A stretch of DNA of 64,000 nucleotides from an uncultured Desulfosarcina sp. (GTDB taxonomy: Bacteria > Desulfobacterota > Desulfobacteria > Desulfobacterales > Desulfosarcinaceae), in the NCBI RefSeq assembly GCF_963668215.1, contig NZ_OY764190.1:6262001-6326000 (forward strand). Direction: 5' to 3'. Positions 26,978-36,068 of this stretch are shown piece after piece (the stretch's first letter is position 1; every line of letters starts with the position of its first letter). The translations under genes were made by a program, and so were the position numbers. The notes beneath the pieces were generated by a model. It was not told the origin of the DNA. It searched no databases and saw only the letters and a list, made by a program, of their open reading frames with translations.

Positions 26978-28090
26978 ATGGCGATAAACCCTTCCAAACC
27001 GCTGCGGGTCCTGGTGGTCGATGATACGGTATTGTACCGCAAAATCGTCAGCGATGTGCTGGCTGCACTTCCCGATGTGGAGGTCGTGGGCAGCGCCCAT
27101 AACGGAAAAGCGGCGATTGCCAAACTGGCGACCCTGAAACCGGATCTGCTTACCCTGGACATCGAGATGCCGGAGATGAACGGCCTCGAAGTTTTGGATC
27201 ATATCCAACGAAAAGCCCCCCATATCGGGGCGATCATGCTCAGCACCCTGACCCATGAGGGCGGGGCCATGACCATGAAAGCGCTGGAACTGGGAGCCTT
27301 CGATTTCATCCCGAAACCCCAGAGCGGCGGCATGGAGGAAAACCGTAGGAAAATCAAGGTCGCCATCGAACCCATGCTCCAGGCTTTTCGCAGAAGCGGC
27401 CGCATCACGGGCATGCTCAAGGCCAAAGCCCCTGCAGCGAAAGCGGCCGCACTGGCCAGGGGCCCCAAGATCCCACTTACAGCCCCACGACGATTGCCGG
27501 CGACCTTAAGCCGTTCCAAGGCCGAAATCGTCGCCATCGGCATCTCCACCGGCGGCCCCAAGGCGCTGGCCACGATGCTGCCCATGATTCCCAAAAATAT
27601 CGGCGTCCCCATTGTGATCGTTCAGCACATGCCTCCCATGTTTACCAGTTCGCTGGCCAACAGCCTGGCCGCCAAATGTCAGATCGCCGTCAGGGAGGCC
27701 AAACAGGGTGAACCCATCGAACCCAACACTGCCCTGATCGCTCCGGGCGGCAAACAGATGAAAATCGTCGCCGGTGCCGACGGCAAAACGCGCACGATTA
27801 AAATCACCGACGATCCGCCGGAGAACAGCTGCAAGCCCAGTGTGGACTATCTTTTCCGGTCGGTTGCCCACCACTATGTCGGCCGCGCCACCGGCGTCAT
27901 CATGACGGGTATGGGATCGGACGGCACCGAGGGGTTGAAACTGATGAAGCAGAACGGTGCCACGATCATCGCCCAGGACGAGGCGTCCTGCGTGGTCTTC
28001 GGCATGCCCAAGGAGGCCGCCGAAACCGGCCTGGCCGATGCGGTAGTGCCCCTGAACAAGATTGCCGACACCATCGTCAAAACCGTTTGA
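26978..28090 (+). CDS. cheB: Chemotaxis protein-glutamate methylesterase CheB
   Basis: 370 aa. It removes methyl groups from receptors and deamidates glutamines. The N-terminal receiver has Asp61 as phosphorylation site (LLTLDIEMPEMNG), followed by a Lys/Ala-rich linker. The esterase domain carries the catalytic triad Ser190 (GISTGGPKA), His217 (VQHMPP) and Asp315 (GMGSDGTEG). The start at 26978 follows AGAGGC; a longer frame to 26912 has no site. It is the third gene of the che operon. Confidence 0.95.
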   Translation: MAINPSKPLRVLVVDDTVLYRKIVSDVLAALPDVEVVGSAHNGKAAIAKLATLKPDLLTLDIEMPEMNGLEVLDHIQRKAPHIGAIMLSTLTHEGGAMTMKALELGAFDFIPKPQSGGMEENRRKIKVAIEPMLQAFRRSGRITGMLKAKAPAAKAAALARGPKIPLTAPRRLPATLSRSKAEIVAIGISTGGPKALATMLPMIPKNIGVPIVIVQHMPPMFTSSLANSLAAKCQIAVREAKQGEPIEPNTALIAPGGKQMKIVAGADGKTRTIKITDDPPENSCKPSVDYLFRSVAHHYVGRATGVIMTGMGSDGTEGLKLMKQNGATIIAQDEASCVVFGMPKEAAETGLADAVVPLNKIADTIVKTV

Positions 28091-28148
28091 TTGGGTTAAC
28101 ACGCAAAGGCGGGGCAAGCCGCCTTTGCTGGACGCGTCAGGTAAAAAA

Positions 28149-28991
28149 ATGGTTAAAATCAGACCGGAAGAAATCAAAGTTCTCTCCAATTACATATACA
28201 ATGTATCCGGCATCAGCATCGATGCATCCAAAGCCTATCTGCTGGAGACCCGGTTCGGGAAACTGCTCGACGAAGAGGGCTGCAAGTCCTACAGCGAGTT
28301 CTACCACAAGGCCAAGGCGGATACACGCAAGGTATTGGAAACAAAAATTATCAATGCCATCACCACCAACGAAACGCTGTTTTTCAGGGATACCGGTCCC
28401 TTCGAATTGCTCAAACACAAAATTTTGCCGGATATCATCGACGCCCGAACCTCGAAGGTGAGCCGGTTGGGAGGCACGAACCTGAGAATCTGGAGCAGCG
28501 CCTGTTCCACCGGTCAGGAAATCTACAGCATCGCCATCGTCATCAAGGAACTTTTGGGAGACAACGGCAACCATCGCATAACGCTGATGGGAACGGACCT
28601 TTCCGACGACGCCGTAACCCAGGCGAGTGCCGGTCTCTACAACAAATTCGAAATCGAGCGGGGGCTTCCACGGGAAAAGCTGACCCGCTATTTTACGCCG
28701 GCCGGAGGGAATTGGAAAATCAAGGACGAAATCCGTAGCATGGCCACTTTTCGACGCATGAACCTGATGGGCGCTTTTGTCGGGCTGGGCAAATTCGACA
28801 TCGTTTTCTGTCGGAATGTGGCGATCTATTTTACCCTCCAGGATCGAAAAAAGCTGTTTAACAAAATCGCCGACGTTCTGGCGCCGGACGGCTACCTGAT
28901 CATCGGCTCCACAGAATCGCTGACCGGCGTCTGCCCGCGATTCGTTCCCAAACGACACCTGCGTTCGGTCTATTATCAGTTGACGGGATAA
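28149..28991 (+). CDS. cheR: Chemotaxis protein methyltransferase CheR
   Basis: 280 aa. It methylates receptor glutamates with SAM. The N-terminal helical domain (EIKVLSNYIYNVSGISI...) is followed by the SAM-binding domain. Its signature is WSSACSTGQEIYSIAI (family: ACSTGEEPYS), with later KFDIVFCRNVAIYF and LIIGSTESL. The start at 28149 has only a weak CAGG site; an upstream frame would overlap cheB and lacks family similarity. No CheD or CheY gene lies beside it. Confidence 0.93.
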   Translation: MVKIRPEEIKVLSNYIYNVSGISIDASKAYLLETRFGKLLDEEGCKSYSEFYHKAKADTRKVLETKIINAITTNETLFFRDTGPFELLKHKILPDIIDARTSKVSRLGGTNLRIWSSACSTGQEIYSIAIVIKELLGDNGNHRITLMGTDLSDDAVTQASAGLYNKFEIERGLPREKLTRYFTPAGGNWKIKDEIRSMATFRRMNLMGAFVGLGKFDIVFCRNVAIYFTLQDRKKLFNKIADVLAPDGYLIIGSTESLTGVCPRFVPKRHLRSVYYQLTG

Positions 28992-29084
28992 CCGGCCGAA
29001 AAGGATGGATTCGTAATAAACCGTGCATTTTTTCGGCAGGACCCGGCTCCATGGCCGGTACGGCCGCATCAGGGAGAATGAAAA

Positions 29085-29651
29085 ATGTCAAATCTTGCAA
29101 TTCTTGTTGTCGATGACGATCCGGTCACCCGGGCACTGCTAACCAAACGTTTGGTCGCCGCAGAACATACCGTGGACACGGCTGAAGACGGAACGGTCGC
29201 CATCGAGAAAATCGGCAGCAGGTTCTACGATGTCATCCTCACAGACCTGATCATGCCGGGCGGCGTTGACGGGATCGGCGTGCTGGAAGAAGCCAAGCGG
29301 ATCAACCTCAAAACGGAAGTCATTCTCATTACGGCCCATGCCTCGGTGGATAATGCCATTGAAGCCATGAAAAAAGGAGCCGTGGATTATCTCCAGAAGC
29401 CCATCAACTTCGATGAATTATTTCTGCGCCTGGAAAAAATCCTCAATCTCAAAATGCTCGTCAAGAATGCCAGCGATCTCAGGGAAGCCATGGACGTCAC
29501 CGAGAAGACGTCCGCCGAAACCATCCAGGACCTGGAAATCCTGCTGGCCGAGATGAATTCCCGCCTGGGAGCGGTAAAGACGGTGTTGATGCAGGAAGAC
29601 ACGCCTTTGGAAACACGCGTTCAAATGGCACTGGACCGCCTGGAAGAATAG
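29085..29651 (+). CDS. Response regulator: receiver domain with coiled-coil tail
   Basis: 188 aa. A complete CheY-type receiver has the acidic pocket Asp10-12, phospho-Asp54 (DVILTDLIMPGG), Thr in LITAHAS and Lys in DYLQKP. A charged helical tail of about 65 residues follows (NASDLREAMDVTEKTSAETIQDLEILLAEMNSRL), with no DNA-binding or enzymatic domain. It closes the chemotaxis run. It may serve as the output or adaptor for the hybrid CheA, since no plain CheY is present in the window; that is inference. Confidence 0.85.
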   Translation: MSNLAILVVDDDPVTRALLTKRLVAAEHTVDTAEDGTVAIEKIGSRFYDVILTDLIMPGGVDGIGVLEEAKRINLKTEVILITAHASVDNAIEAMKKGAVDYLQKPINFDELFLRLEKILNLKMLVKNASDLREAMDVTEKTSAETIQDLEILLAEMNSRLGAVKTVLMQEDTPLETRVQMALDRLEE

Positions 29652-29963
29652 TCTTCTTTCGATATGTTGCCGATGCCCCGGGCCCGGCAGTGCAGAAGAC
29701 TGCCATTACCGTTTGCGGCAAGCCCCCCGGATATCGATTTCAGTTTCCGCCCGGGGGCCCGGGGCCACCTTTTCCATTTCCCTCCGTGTCCTATCGGCCC
29801 ACCGGGAAAAAATCCATATGGGTCGCCCCCATCTGGTTGCACCACGCCTTTTTTGCCGCCGGGAAAATCCGACGTTCGGTTCTTTTCCATTAACAACCGA
29901 ATCTAAAAATGGTAGAGACACCATAAAATCGGACATACGGGTTCCAGCTTTTAAAGGCGATTC
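29652..29963. other. 312-bp intergenic region with GC-rich inverted repeats
   Basis: No credible gene. GTCTTCT (29651-29657) and AGAAGAC (29694-29700) can pair just after the response-regulator stop. CCCCGGGCCC (29676-29685) is the exact reverse complement of GGGCCCGGGG (29755-29764). These give alternative stem-loops that could end or pause transcription before mscS. No T-run follows either stem. Confidence 0.45.
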
Positions 29964-31079
29964 ATGCAAACCACGCTTGTGTACATTGATCGGTTCGTCG
30001 CGTTTTTCGGCACGAAGGGCTCCCTGGCCAACAATCTGGCCAGGGCCGTGGCAGTGCTGTTTGTCGCCTTTATCCTGTGGCTGGTTATAAAACGCATCCT
30101 GGCGGCCCTTGAGAAAAAGTCCGTCCAATTCAAATTTCTTCAGGTACGCAAGGGACTGTTCGCCGTTGTTCGCAAAATGGCCGGGCTGGTACTGATCTGG
30201 CTGGTCGGGCTGATATGGGTCCGCCTGTCGCAGGCCACGGCATTCGAAAACATCTTGCACGCGGTTTTTATCCTGCTTGCCGCCGGTCCCGTCAAAACCA
30301 TTCTTCTCATCCTTCTGGAATATCTGGAACGGAACCTGGCCGAACGCACGGAAACGGACCTGGACAATATCGTCATCGATTTGCTCAACAAGTTCTCCGG
30401 GGCCATCGTCTACGCGACAGCGGCCGTCATCGCCCTGGACGTGTTGGGCGTCAATGTGATGCCTTTCATCGCCGGTGCCGGCGTATTGGGCGTCGCCGTG
30501 GGTTTTGCCGCCAAAGACACCCTGTCCAACCTCATCGCCGGAATCCTTTTGATCATCGACCGGCCTTTCGAAATCGGTGACCGCATCGAGGTGTGGAGTG
30601 TCCCGGCAGGCAACGCATCATGGGGCGATGTCATCGACATCGGTCTGCGGGCCACACGCATTAAAACAACGGACAATATCGTGGTGATCATCCCCAACAA
30701 TGAAATCATGACCCGGGACATCGTCAACTACACGAGCATCTCCACGTCCATTCGGGTGCGCATCAATATCGGGATCGCCTACGATGCCGATCTGCCCAAA
30801 GCCAAGAAGCTGATTATCGAAGCCGCCCAGTCCGCCGACTGGATACTCACCAACCCGGCGCCCAAAGTGGTGGTGCGCAATTTCGGAGAGTCATCGGTCG
30901 ATCTTCAGGCACGGGTGTGGATCAAGGATGCCCGCCGTCGCATGGACACCATTGATTTCATTACCGACACGGTAAAGACCCTCTTTGACAAAAACGGCAT
31001 CGAAATCCCCTTCCCCAAACGGGACATTACCATCGTCAACCGCCCGGCCTCATCCAAAAATGCCATGCCACTTGATTGA
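29964..31079 (+). CDS. Mechanosensitive ion channel, MscS family
   Basis: 371-aa inner-membrane channel that opens under hypo-osmotic tension. There are four or five predicted membrane helices in residues 1-190. The pore-lining helix (VMPFIAGAGVLGVAVGFAAKDTLSNLIAG) has the Gly/Ala pattern of MscS, followed by the beta domain start GILLIIDRPFEIGDRI and a cytoplasmic cage domain to the end. The N-terminal part is longer than in E. coli MscS. It is the first of four consecutive genes dealing with ion flow and stress. Confidence 0.93.
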   Translation: MQTTLVYIDRFVAFFGTKGSLANNLARAVAVLFVAFILWLVIKRILAALEKKSVQFKFLQVRKGLFAVVRKMAGLVLIWLVGLIWVRLSQATAFENILHAVFILLAAGPVKTILLILLEYLERNLAERTETDLDNIVIDLLNKFSGAIVYATAAVIALDVLGVNVMPFIAGAGVLGVAVGFAAKDTLSNLIAGILLIIDRPFEIGDRIEVWSVPAGNASWGDVIDIGLRATRIKTTDNIVVIIPNNEIMTRDIVNYTSISTSIRVRINIGIAYDADLPKAKKLIIEAAQSADWILTNPAPKVVVRNFGESSVDLQARVWIKDARRRMDTIDFITDTVKTLFDKNGIEIPFPKRDITIVNRPASSKNAMPLD

Positions 31080-31158
31080 TTTTACGGCACACTGCATCGG
31101 CGCAGGACGAACCGCAGCGCGGATATCGATTTTTTTGCAAATCCGTTACTTGATTAAT

Positions 31159-31182
31159 ATAAATCATCGTCGTATGATTTAT
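31159..31182. repeat. Short perfect inverted repeat upstream of the HTH-EIIA gene
   Basis: ATAAATCAT (31159-31167) and ATGATTTAT (31174-31182) are separated by 6 nt and followed by GTTTTTG. It can be read as a weak terminator of mscS or as an operator 42 bp before the HTH-EIIA gene. Autoregulation by that HTH protein is possible. Confidence 0.45.
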
Positions 31183-31223
31183 GTTTTTGAAATTTTGGAC
31201 AACGCTTGAACTGGGATGCAGGC

Positions 31224-31904
31224 ATGAAACGATCCTTGAAAACGGTGGCCGACGCACTCGATCTCCCCTTGACAACGGTGGAACGATGGATCCGCCAGGG
31301 CAGGATTCCCCTCCAACGAGACGGCAGCGAAGCGGTATTTTCACCTTCTGCGCTGGAGCGATGGGCAGGCGCCCATCATCTGTCCTTTTCACTAAGCGGC
31401 GGCAAGGCCGACGACGACGCTCCAGAAGCTTTGGGCAGCCTGGTTTCGGCAATGGAAAGGGGAAAGGTCTGCTGCGGGATCGCCGGCGCGGATGCCGCTG
31501 CGGTCCTGCATGAGATTGTCGCCTGCGCCGACTTCCTTTCGGAGGACATCCGGGAAGAGCTTTATGAGAAACTGATGGAACGTGAACGGCTGGCGTCCAC
31601 CGGCATCGGCAACGGCATCGCCATCCCGCACCCCCGGGAGCCCCTTTCCAAGCCCCCGGAAGCGCCGATCATCGCCACCTGTTTTACAGAAAAACCGGTA
31701 CCCTACGGTGCCATCGACGATCAGCCGATAACAACCTTGTTTTTGTTGATCAGCCCCACGGTCAAACACCACCTGCACCTGCTTTCCAGGCTCTCTTATT
31801 GTATCCGGGACGGGGCCTTTGTCGATTTCTTGCAGACACAGCCGGAGGCCGGGGCGCTCCATGCGCGGATTGCCGAATTCGAGAAACGCCTGGACGACCT
31901 CTGA
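31224..31904 (+). CDS. HTH (MerR/excisionase-like) protein fused to a PTS EIIA domain (PtsN-like)
   Basis: 226 aa from the ATG at 31224. Residues 1-50 are a small helix-turn-helix domain of the excisionase type (LKTVADALDLPLTTVERWIRQGRIPLQRD...FSPSALERWA). Residues 70-226 are an EIIA-Ntr domain with the phospho-His at 136 in GIAIPHPREP. In the family this His takes phosphate from NPr/HPr and signals nitrogen or potassium status. The fusion suggests a phosphorylation-dependent regulator. Genes on both sides (MscS, CLC channel, stress protein) point to ion homeostasis. A TTG at 31206 is an alternative start. Confidence 0.85.
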   Translation: MKRSLKTVADALDLPLTTVERWIRQGRIPLQRDGSEAVFSPSALERWAGAHHLSFSLSGGKADDDAPEALGSLVSAMERGKVCCGIAGADAAAVLHEIVACADFLSEDIREELYEKLMERERLASTGIGNGIAIPHPREPLSKPPEAPIIATCFTEKPVPYGAIDDQPITTLFLLISPTVKHHLHLLSRLSYCIRDGAFVDFLQTQPEAGALHARIAEFEKRLDDL

Positions 31905-32044
31905 TCGTCATCAATGCACCGGACCGGCACCTGGCGTGGCCCTGTTTAATCCACGGGTGGCCCCATCGGTAAAAATGGTCCGGACGGACGGCTTTCGCCA
32001 TCCACAAGGCTGCCGGGAACCGGCATCACCGGAGATGATACGCT

Positions 32045-33766
32045 TTGCTGGAAAAATTGAAATATCCGGGCAATTGGTCCCTGTTTAGATCCGACGACCG
32101 GCTGCTGCTCATCGTGTTCGCCGTCATCGTCGGCATATGCAGCGGGCTGGCCGCCCTGCTGCTCAACCGCAGCCTGGTGGCCATACTGGAGTGGCTGCAC
32201 CACTACCGCCACCTCTGGTGGGCCATCTTTCTGCCGGCCGCCGGAGCGGCCCTCTCTTCGCTGTTTCTCGAAAAAATCGTCAACGAAGGTGCCGGCCACG
32301 GAGTTCCCGAAGTCATTTACGCCGTTTCCCGCTACGGCGGGCTGTTGCGCCTGCGATCCAGTTTCTCCAGGCTGATTTCCAGTTGTCTGACCATCGGCTC
32401 CGGCGGTTCCGCCGGTCCCGAAGCCCCTGTGGTGATGAGCGGCGCCGCCATCGGATCCAACATCGCCCAGGCCTTTTCGCTCAACGACCGCCAGCGGGTC
32501 GCCCTGGTGGGATGCGGTGCGGCCGGCGCCATCGCGGCCATCTTCAACGCTCCCATATCCGGCATGGTGTTCGCCATCGAGGTCATCCTCGGCGAATGGA
32601 GTACCATGAACATCATCCCCATCGCCATTGCCGCCGTCGCCGGTACCGAAATCAGCCGTCTGCTCAACGGCAACCAGATCGTATTTGCCCATCGGAACTT
32701 CCCGATTCATCTCCCTGACATCCTGGCCTGCGTCGGACTGGCCGTTTTCTGCGCTATCGCCTCTATCCTGCTGACCCGACTGATGCAGCACATGCATCGG
32801 CTGTCGCATCGTGTCCATGTTCCGCTGTGGCTCCGTGCGGCTATCGGCGGCACCATGGTCGGTGTTCTCGGCTATTTTCTACCCTATGTCCTGGGCGAAG
32901 GCTACCATGCCATCCACACGGCTATCGAAGGAGGGTTTCCCGCGGGCCTCATGCTGGTGACCGGAATCGCTTTGGTCAAGATTCTGGCCACAACACTGAC
33001 GCTGGGATGGGGCGGCTCCGGAGGAATTTTCGCCCCCTGCCTGGTGATCGGCGCATTCGTGGGGTTGAGTTTCCACCGATTCATAGCCGCGGTCTGGCCC
33101 TTCGTACAATGGGTCAACGAAGGCTGTTTTGCTCTGTTGGGCATGGCCGGTCTGATCAGCGGCATTCTGCAGGCGCCGCTGACGGGCATCTTTTTGGTGA
33201 TCGAAATCACCGGCGGCTACGAAGTCATCCTGCCCTTGATCGTGGTATCGGCCGTTTCCACCACCCTCTGCCACTATTTTGAACCGGCTTCTTTTTACTT
33301 AAGGGACCTTGTGGAAAGGGGGCAACTGCTGCGCCCCGGCACCGATGCGCGGGTGTTGACCGACCTGAGCATTCAGGAGCTGCTCGAAACCGATTACGTC
33401 CGCGTGCATTCCGATATGCGTCTGGCCGAATTCGTCGATATCGTCAAGTCCTCGCATCGCAGCCATTTTCCCGTGGAAGACCGGCAAAGCGGACATTTTC
33501 TGGGCATGATCCGCCTGGACGACATCCGGCCCTATCTTTTCGATACGGCCATGCACCATGCGGTATTGACTGGCCAGTTGATGAACACCGCGGTCGAATC
33601 GGTTTCCCTGCATGACGATTTGTCGGAGGTGCTGCGGAAGATGGATCAGGCCCATATTTTCAGCATGCCGGTGGTCGCGGACAACCATTTTTTGGGAATG
33701 ATTTCCAAAGCGACCCTGCTGGACCAGTACAGGAAAGAGCTGATGGTGCAAACCGGTCGATTGTAA
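32045..33766 (+). CDS. CLC-type chloride channel/antiporter with CBS domains
   Basis: 573-aa membrane protein. The CLC core (residues 15-420) has the selectivity motif GHGVPE (84-89) and the gating motif GSGGSAGPEAP (118-128), with Glu126 at the gating position and a Pro where most have Arg. GWGGSGGIFAP and AGLISGILQAPLTGIFLVIE follow. A C-terminal pair of CBS domains (about 440-570) may bind adenine nucleotides. The start is TTG at 32045 with GGAG ten bases before it. I saw no fluoride riboswitch upstream and the motif is not that of CLC-F proteins. Confidence 0.93.
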   Translation: MLEKLKYPGNWSLFRSDDRLLLIVFAVIVGICSGLAALLLNRSLVAILEWLHHYRHLWWAIFLPAAGAALSSLFLEKIVNEGAGHGVPEVIYAVSRYGGLLRLRSSFSRLISSCLTIGSGGSAGPEAPVVMSGAAIGSNIAQAFSLNDRQRVALVGCGAAGAIAAIFNAPISGMVFAIEVILGEWSTMNIIPIAIAAVAGTEISRLLNGNQIVFAHRNFPIHLPDILACVGLAVFCAIASILLTRLMQHMHRLSHRVHVPLWLRAAIGGTMVGVLGYFLPYVLGEGYHAIHTAIEGGFPAGLMLVTGIALVKILATTLTLGWGGSGGIFAPCLVIGAFVGLSFHRFIAAVWPFVQWVNEGCFALLGMAGLISGILQAPLTGIFLVIEITGGYEVILPLIVVSAVSTTLCHYFEPASFYLRDLVERGQLLRPGTDARVLTDLSIQELLETDYVRVHSDMRLAEFVDIVKSSHRSHFPVEDRQSGHFLGMIRLDDIRPYLFDTAMHHAVLTGQLMNTAVESVSLHDDLSEVLRKMDQAHIFSMPVVADNHFLGMISKATLLDQYRKELMVQTGRL

Positions 33767-33819
33767 TGCCGCCACCGCCGGCAGGCAAGGCAAACGAGAT
33801 CCGATAAGGAGTAGCGCAT

Positions 33820-34647
33820 ATGGCACAAAAACTCTTCCACATTTTCAGGAACACCCCGCTGGGCAGAGAAACCCTGCTTCAGTCCATCTATTTTTGCCAG
33901 CAAATGGGCGTGGCGCCGAAAGTCTACATCCCGGAATCAACAAAATTTCTGATGTATTTCGAAAACGACGTGGTCCAGGTGGATCTGGACGCTTCTTATC
34001 TCAATGATCCGGAAACGGCCACTGGTCATGCGGCGGAACTGCTCAAGGCAGCCCGCATCGAACCGGACTTTTTCCGGCCCAAAAACTACACCGCCTCCAC
34101 CTTGCCGGACGTTCCCACCAACTTCGAATTCATGTGCTGTCCGCGAAGCGTCAGCGACCTCTCTTCGAAAATCGGCTTGGGGTACATCGGCCCGCGGGTG
34201 CGCCGCATTATCCAGGCGGCCCGTTTCCCGGTGCTGATCACCAGCCCGGTATTCAAACCCTGGAAGCGCATCGCCGTGTTTTTCGGCGGGTCCGCCAATG
34301 CCGTCAATGCCCTGCGGCTGGGCATCCGGATTGCCAAGATCACCGGGATGGCGCTGGAGATCTACACCCAGGCCGGCAGAAAAAAAGAGGACTCCTACCG
34401 TGCCGTCGTCAGGGAGCGTGGACTGGAAGAAACGCTGAACAGCGTGCTGGACCGGTGGCGTTTTTTCCACAAAGGACGCTTGGAAAACAACCTGTACGAA
34501 GTGCCCCATGACGCTCTGGTCGTGATGGGGGCCTACGGCCACGGCGTCATCCGGGATATCATGTTCGGCAGCACGATGGAGAAAATCCAGTCCACCATCT
34601 CCAACAACCTGCTCATCGCCGGTCCCAGATACACCGTCATCGGTTGA
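33820..34647 (+). CDS. Universal stress protein (UspA family)
   Basis: 275 aa, about twice one Usp domain. The C-terminal half carries the ATP-binding pattern (VVMGAYGHGVIRDIMFGSTME), while the N-terminal half is diverged. It is read 53 bp after the CLC gene with Shine-Dalgarno AAGGAG, so co-transcription is likely. It ends at a strong bidirectional terminator. Its role cannot be stated beyond a nucleotide-binding stress protein. Confidence 0.88.
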   Translation: MAQKLFHIFRNTPLGRETLLQSIYFCQQMGVAPKVYIPESTKFLMYFENDVVQVDLDASYLNDPETATGHAAELLKAARIEPDFFRPKNYTASTLPDVPTNFEFMCCPRSVSDLSSKIGLGYIGPRVRRIIQAARFPVLITSPVFKPWKRIAVFFGGSANAVNALRLGIRIAKITGMALEIYTQAGRKKEDSYRAVVRERGLEETLNSVLDRWRFFHKGRLENNLYEVPHDALVVMGAYGHGVIRDIMFGSTMEKIQSTISNNLLIAGPRYTVIG

Positions 34648-34675
34648 AGACGATCGTCTTTGGGATCACCCCAAA

Positions 34676-34726
34676 AACAACAAACCTCCCGCAGCCGAAG
34701 CAGCCGCCGGGAGGTTTGTTGTTTTG
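34676..34726. terminator. Strong bidirectional terminator
   Basis: Perfect 16-bp stem: AACAACAAACCTCCCG (34676-34691) and CGGGAGGTTTGTTGTT (34708-34723), with a 16-nt loop and A/T-rich ends. It separates the universal stress gene from the converging CsgG-like gene. Confidence 0.85.
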
Positions 34727-34759
34727 ACCGGAAAACGAGGTCGGCAATTCCCGTTTTTT

Positions 34760-35563
34760 CTAATACTTCATATATTCCTGGGGTGTATTTTCGGCGATGA
34801 ATTTGGTCGCGTTGTACAGGCAGGTACGAATGGCTTTTTCCATGGGGGTCTTGGCATAACCGCCCAATGCCCCGCCCATTCCGCCGCTGCCGCCGAAACC
34901 GGCCAGTGCGCCGCCGAGACTCACGTCTTTGGCCACACCCTCCACCCGGGTAGCCGCCAGGACTTCGGAGGTATGGGTATCCACGATGCGGATGTCCATG
35001 GCCATGGACGATTTTTTGTAGCCGCCGCTAACCGCGCCGAACAGGGCCGAAGCGTTCCCCAGCAGGCCGCCGCCGCCAACACCACCGCCGCCGCCTGAAG
35101 TGCCCGGTTCCCATCCGGTAATGGCGCCCATCACCAGAAGATCGGCCCCTTTGATGCCGCCTTTCTTAATCCCGGTGCTGTCGGTATATCCCGAACTGCC
35201 GAGAGCCATTTCACCTTTCAGGGAGTCGATGTTCTGACGTTCCAGTACCCGGTAGCGTTTGCTCTGAACCATGGCCGTGGTCAGCATGTCACGCAGTCCC
35301 GTGGTATACCCGGAGCTTTCCGAAGACGAGATCGTCATGGTCTGACTGCCGAATCCGATCTTGGTGGTTTTACTGCTCTCGTCGACCTTCCATTCAAAAT
35401 CGGCGACAGCCACCCGGGCTCTAGGTCCGCTGTATGGAGGCAGGCCCATCTCCTCACCCGTATCGGTTTTTGCCTCGGGTTTGACCATGCTTTCCATACA
35501 ACCGCTGAACGAAAACAGAACCATAAGGGAAAGCAAAATTCTCAAAATCGCTTTCTTGTTCAT
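34760..35563 (-). CDS. CsgG/HfaB-family lipoprotein
   Basis: 267 aa. The start at 35563 is set by GGAGG seven bases upstream and gives a clean lipoprotein signal (ILLSLMVLFSFSGC). The body shows the CsgG-type pattern: RVAVADFEWK, then GLRDMLTTAMVQSKRYRVLERQNIDSL, then DLLVMGAITGWEP, then DIRIVDTHTSEVLAATRVEG. There are Gly-rich insertions around residues 175-245. CsgG proteins form outer-membrane secretion pores for curli-like subunits; many relatives only share the fold. No curli subunit gene is nearby. Confidence 0.85.
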   Translation of the reverse strand: MNKKAILRILLSLMVLFSFSGCMESMVKPEAKTDTGEEMGLPPYSGPRARVAVADFEWKVDESSKTTKIGFGSQTMTISSSESSGYTTGLRDMLTTAMVQSKRYRVLERQNIDSLKGEMALGSSGYTDSTGIKKGGIKGADLLVMGAITGWEPGTSGGGGGVGGGGLLGNASALFGAVSGGYKKSSMAMDIRIVDTHTSEVLAATRVEGVAKDVSLGGALAGFGGSGGMGGALGGYAKTPMEKAIRTCLYNATKFIAENTPQEYMKY

Positions 35564-35789
35564 CGCATCGCCTCCATTGATAAATCCAACTGTTTGTTTT
35601 GCCGACAGAAAATAATAGCCAAGGATCTTTAATATTTTGTTACACAATTCTTCAAAACTGTCAACCCGGTGTTGGAGTAAAGGCTTGCATATCGGCACCG
35701 ACTGTGCTCCACTATTCATCGGGATCGGGAGCCGGTCCTTTGGGGCACGAGAAAATTCTATTATTACCCGACGCTATCCAGGAGCACCC

Positions 35790-36068
35790 ATGAGCCACGA
35801 TTCGATAAAACCGGCCATGAGCCAGAAAATATTTTCAATGAACCTCGATGTGGAAACGGTTTCTCTCTATTTGCTGTGCTGCGCCGTGATCGATGCCGGC
35901 GCAGCCATCACTCCCACTGCGCTGAGGGAAAAATGGAACGGCACACAAGAGGAATTGAATCGCCAGATCGGTCGGCTCGAAGAGATGAATATCCTGGCGC
36001 GAAAAGGTCGGACCGGAGACGGCGAATCGGTTTTCGGGGTAGAGGATGAGAAGAAGTGGCGCGGATAG
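35790..36068 (+). CDS. Hypothetical protein, possible small winged-helix
   Basis: 92 aa from the ATG at 35790, which follows AGGAG. The predicted helices (VETVSLYLLCCAVIDAGAAITPTALREKW...QIGRLEEMNILARKG) and the short strand pair at the end look like a winged-helix fold. I recognise no family. It stands alone between divergent and convergent neighbours, and a longer frame back to 35637 is not supported by a ribosome site. Confidence 0.65.
   Translation: MSHDSIKPAMSQKIFSMNLDVETVSLYLLCCAVIDAGAAITPTALREKWNGTQEELNRQIGRLEEMNILARKGRTGDGESVFGVEDEKKWRG

Noticed and set aside
31905..32044. Fluoride riboswitch before the CLC gene
   Set aside because: The conserved GGNGATGG start and pseudoknot pattern are absent, and the CLC motif is not of the fluoride-exporting type.
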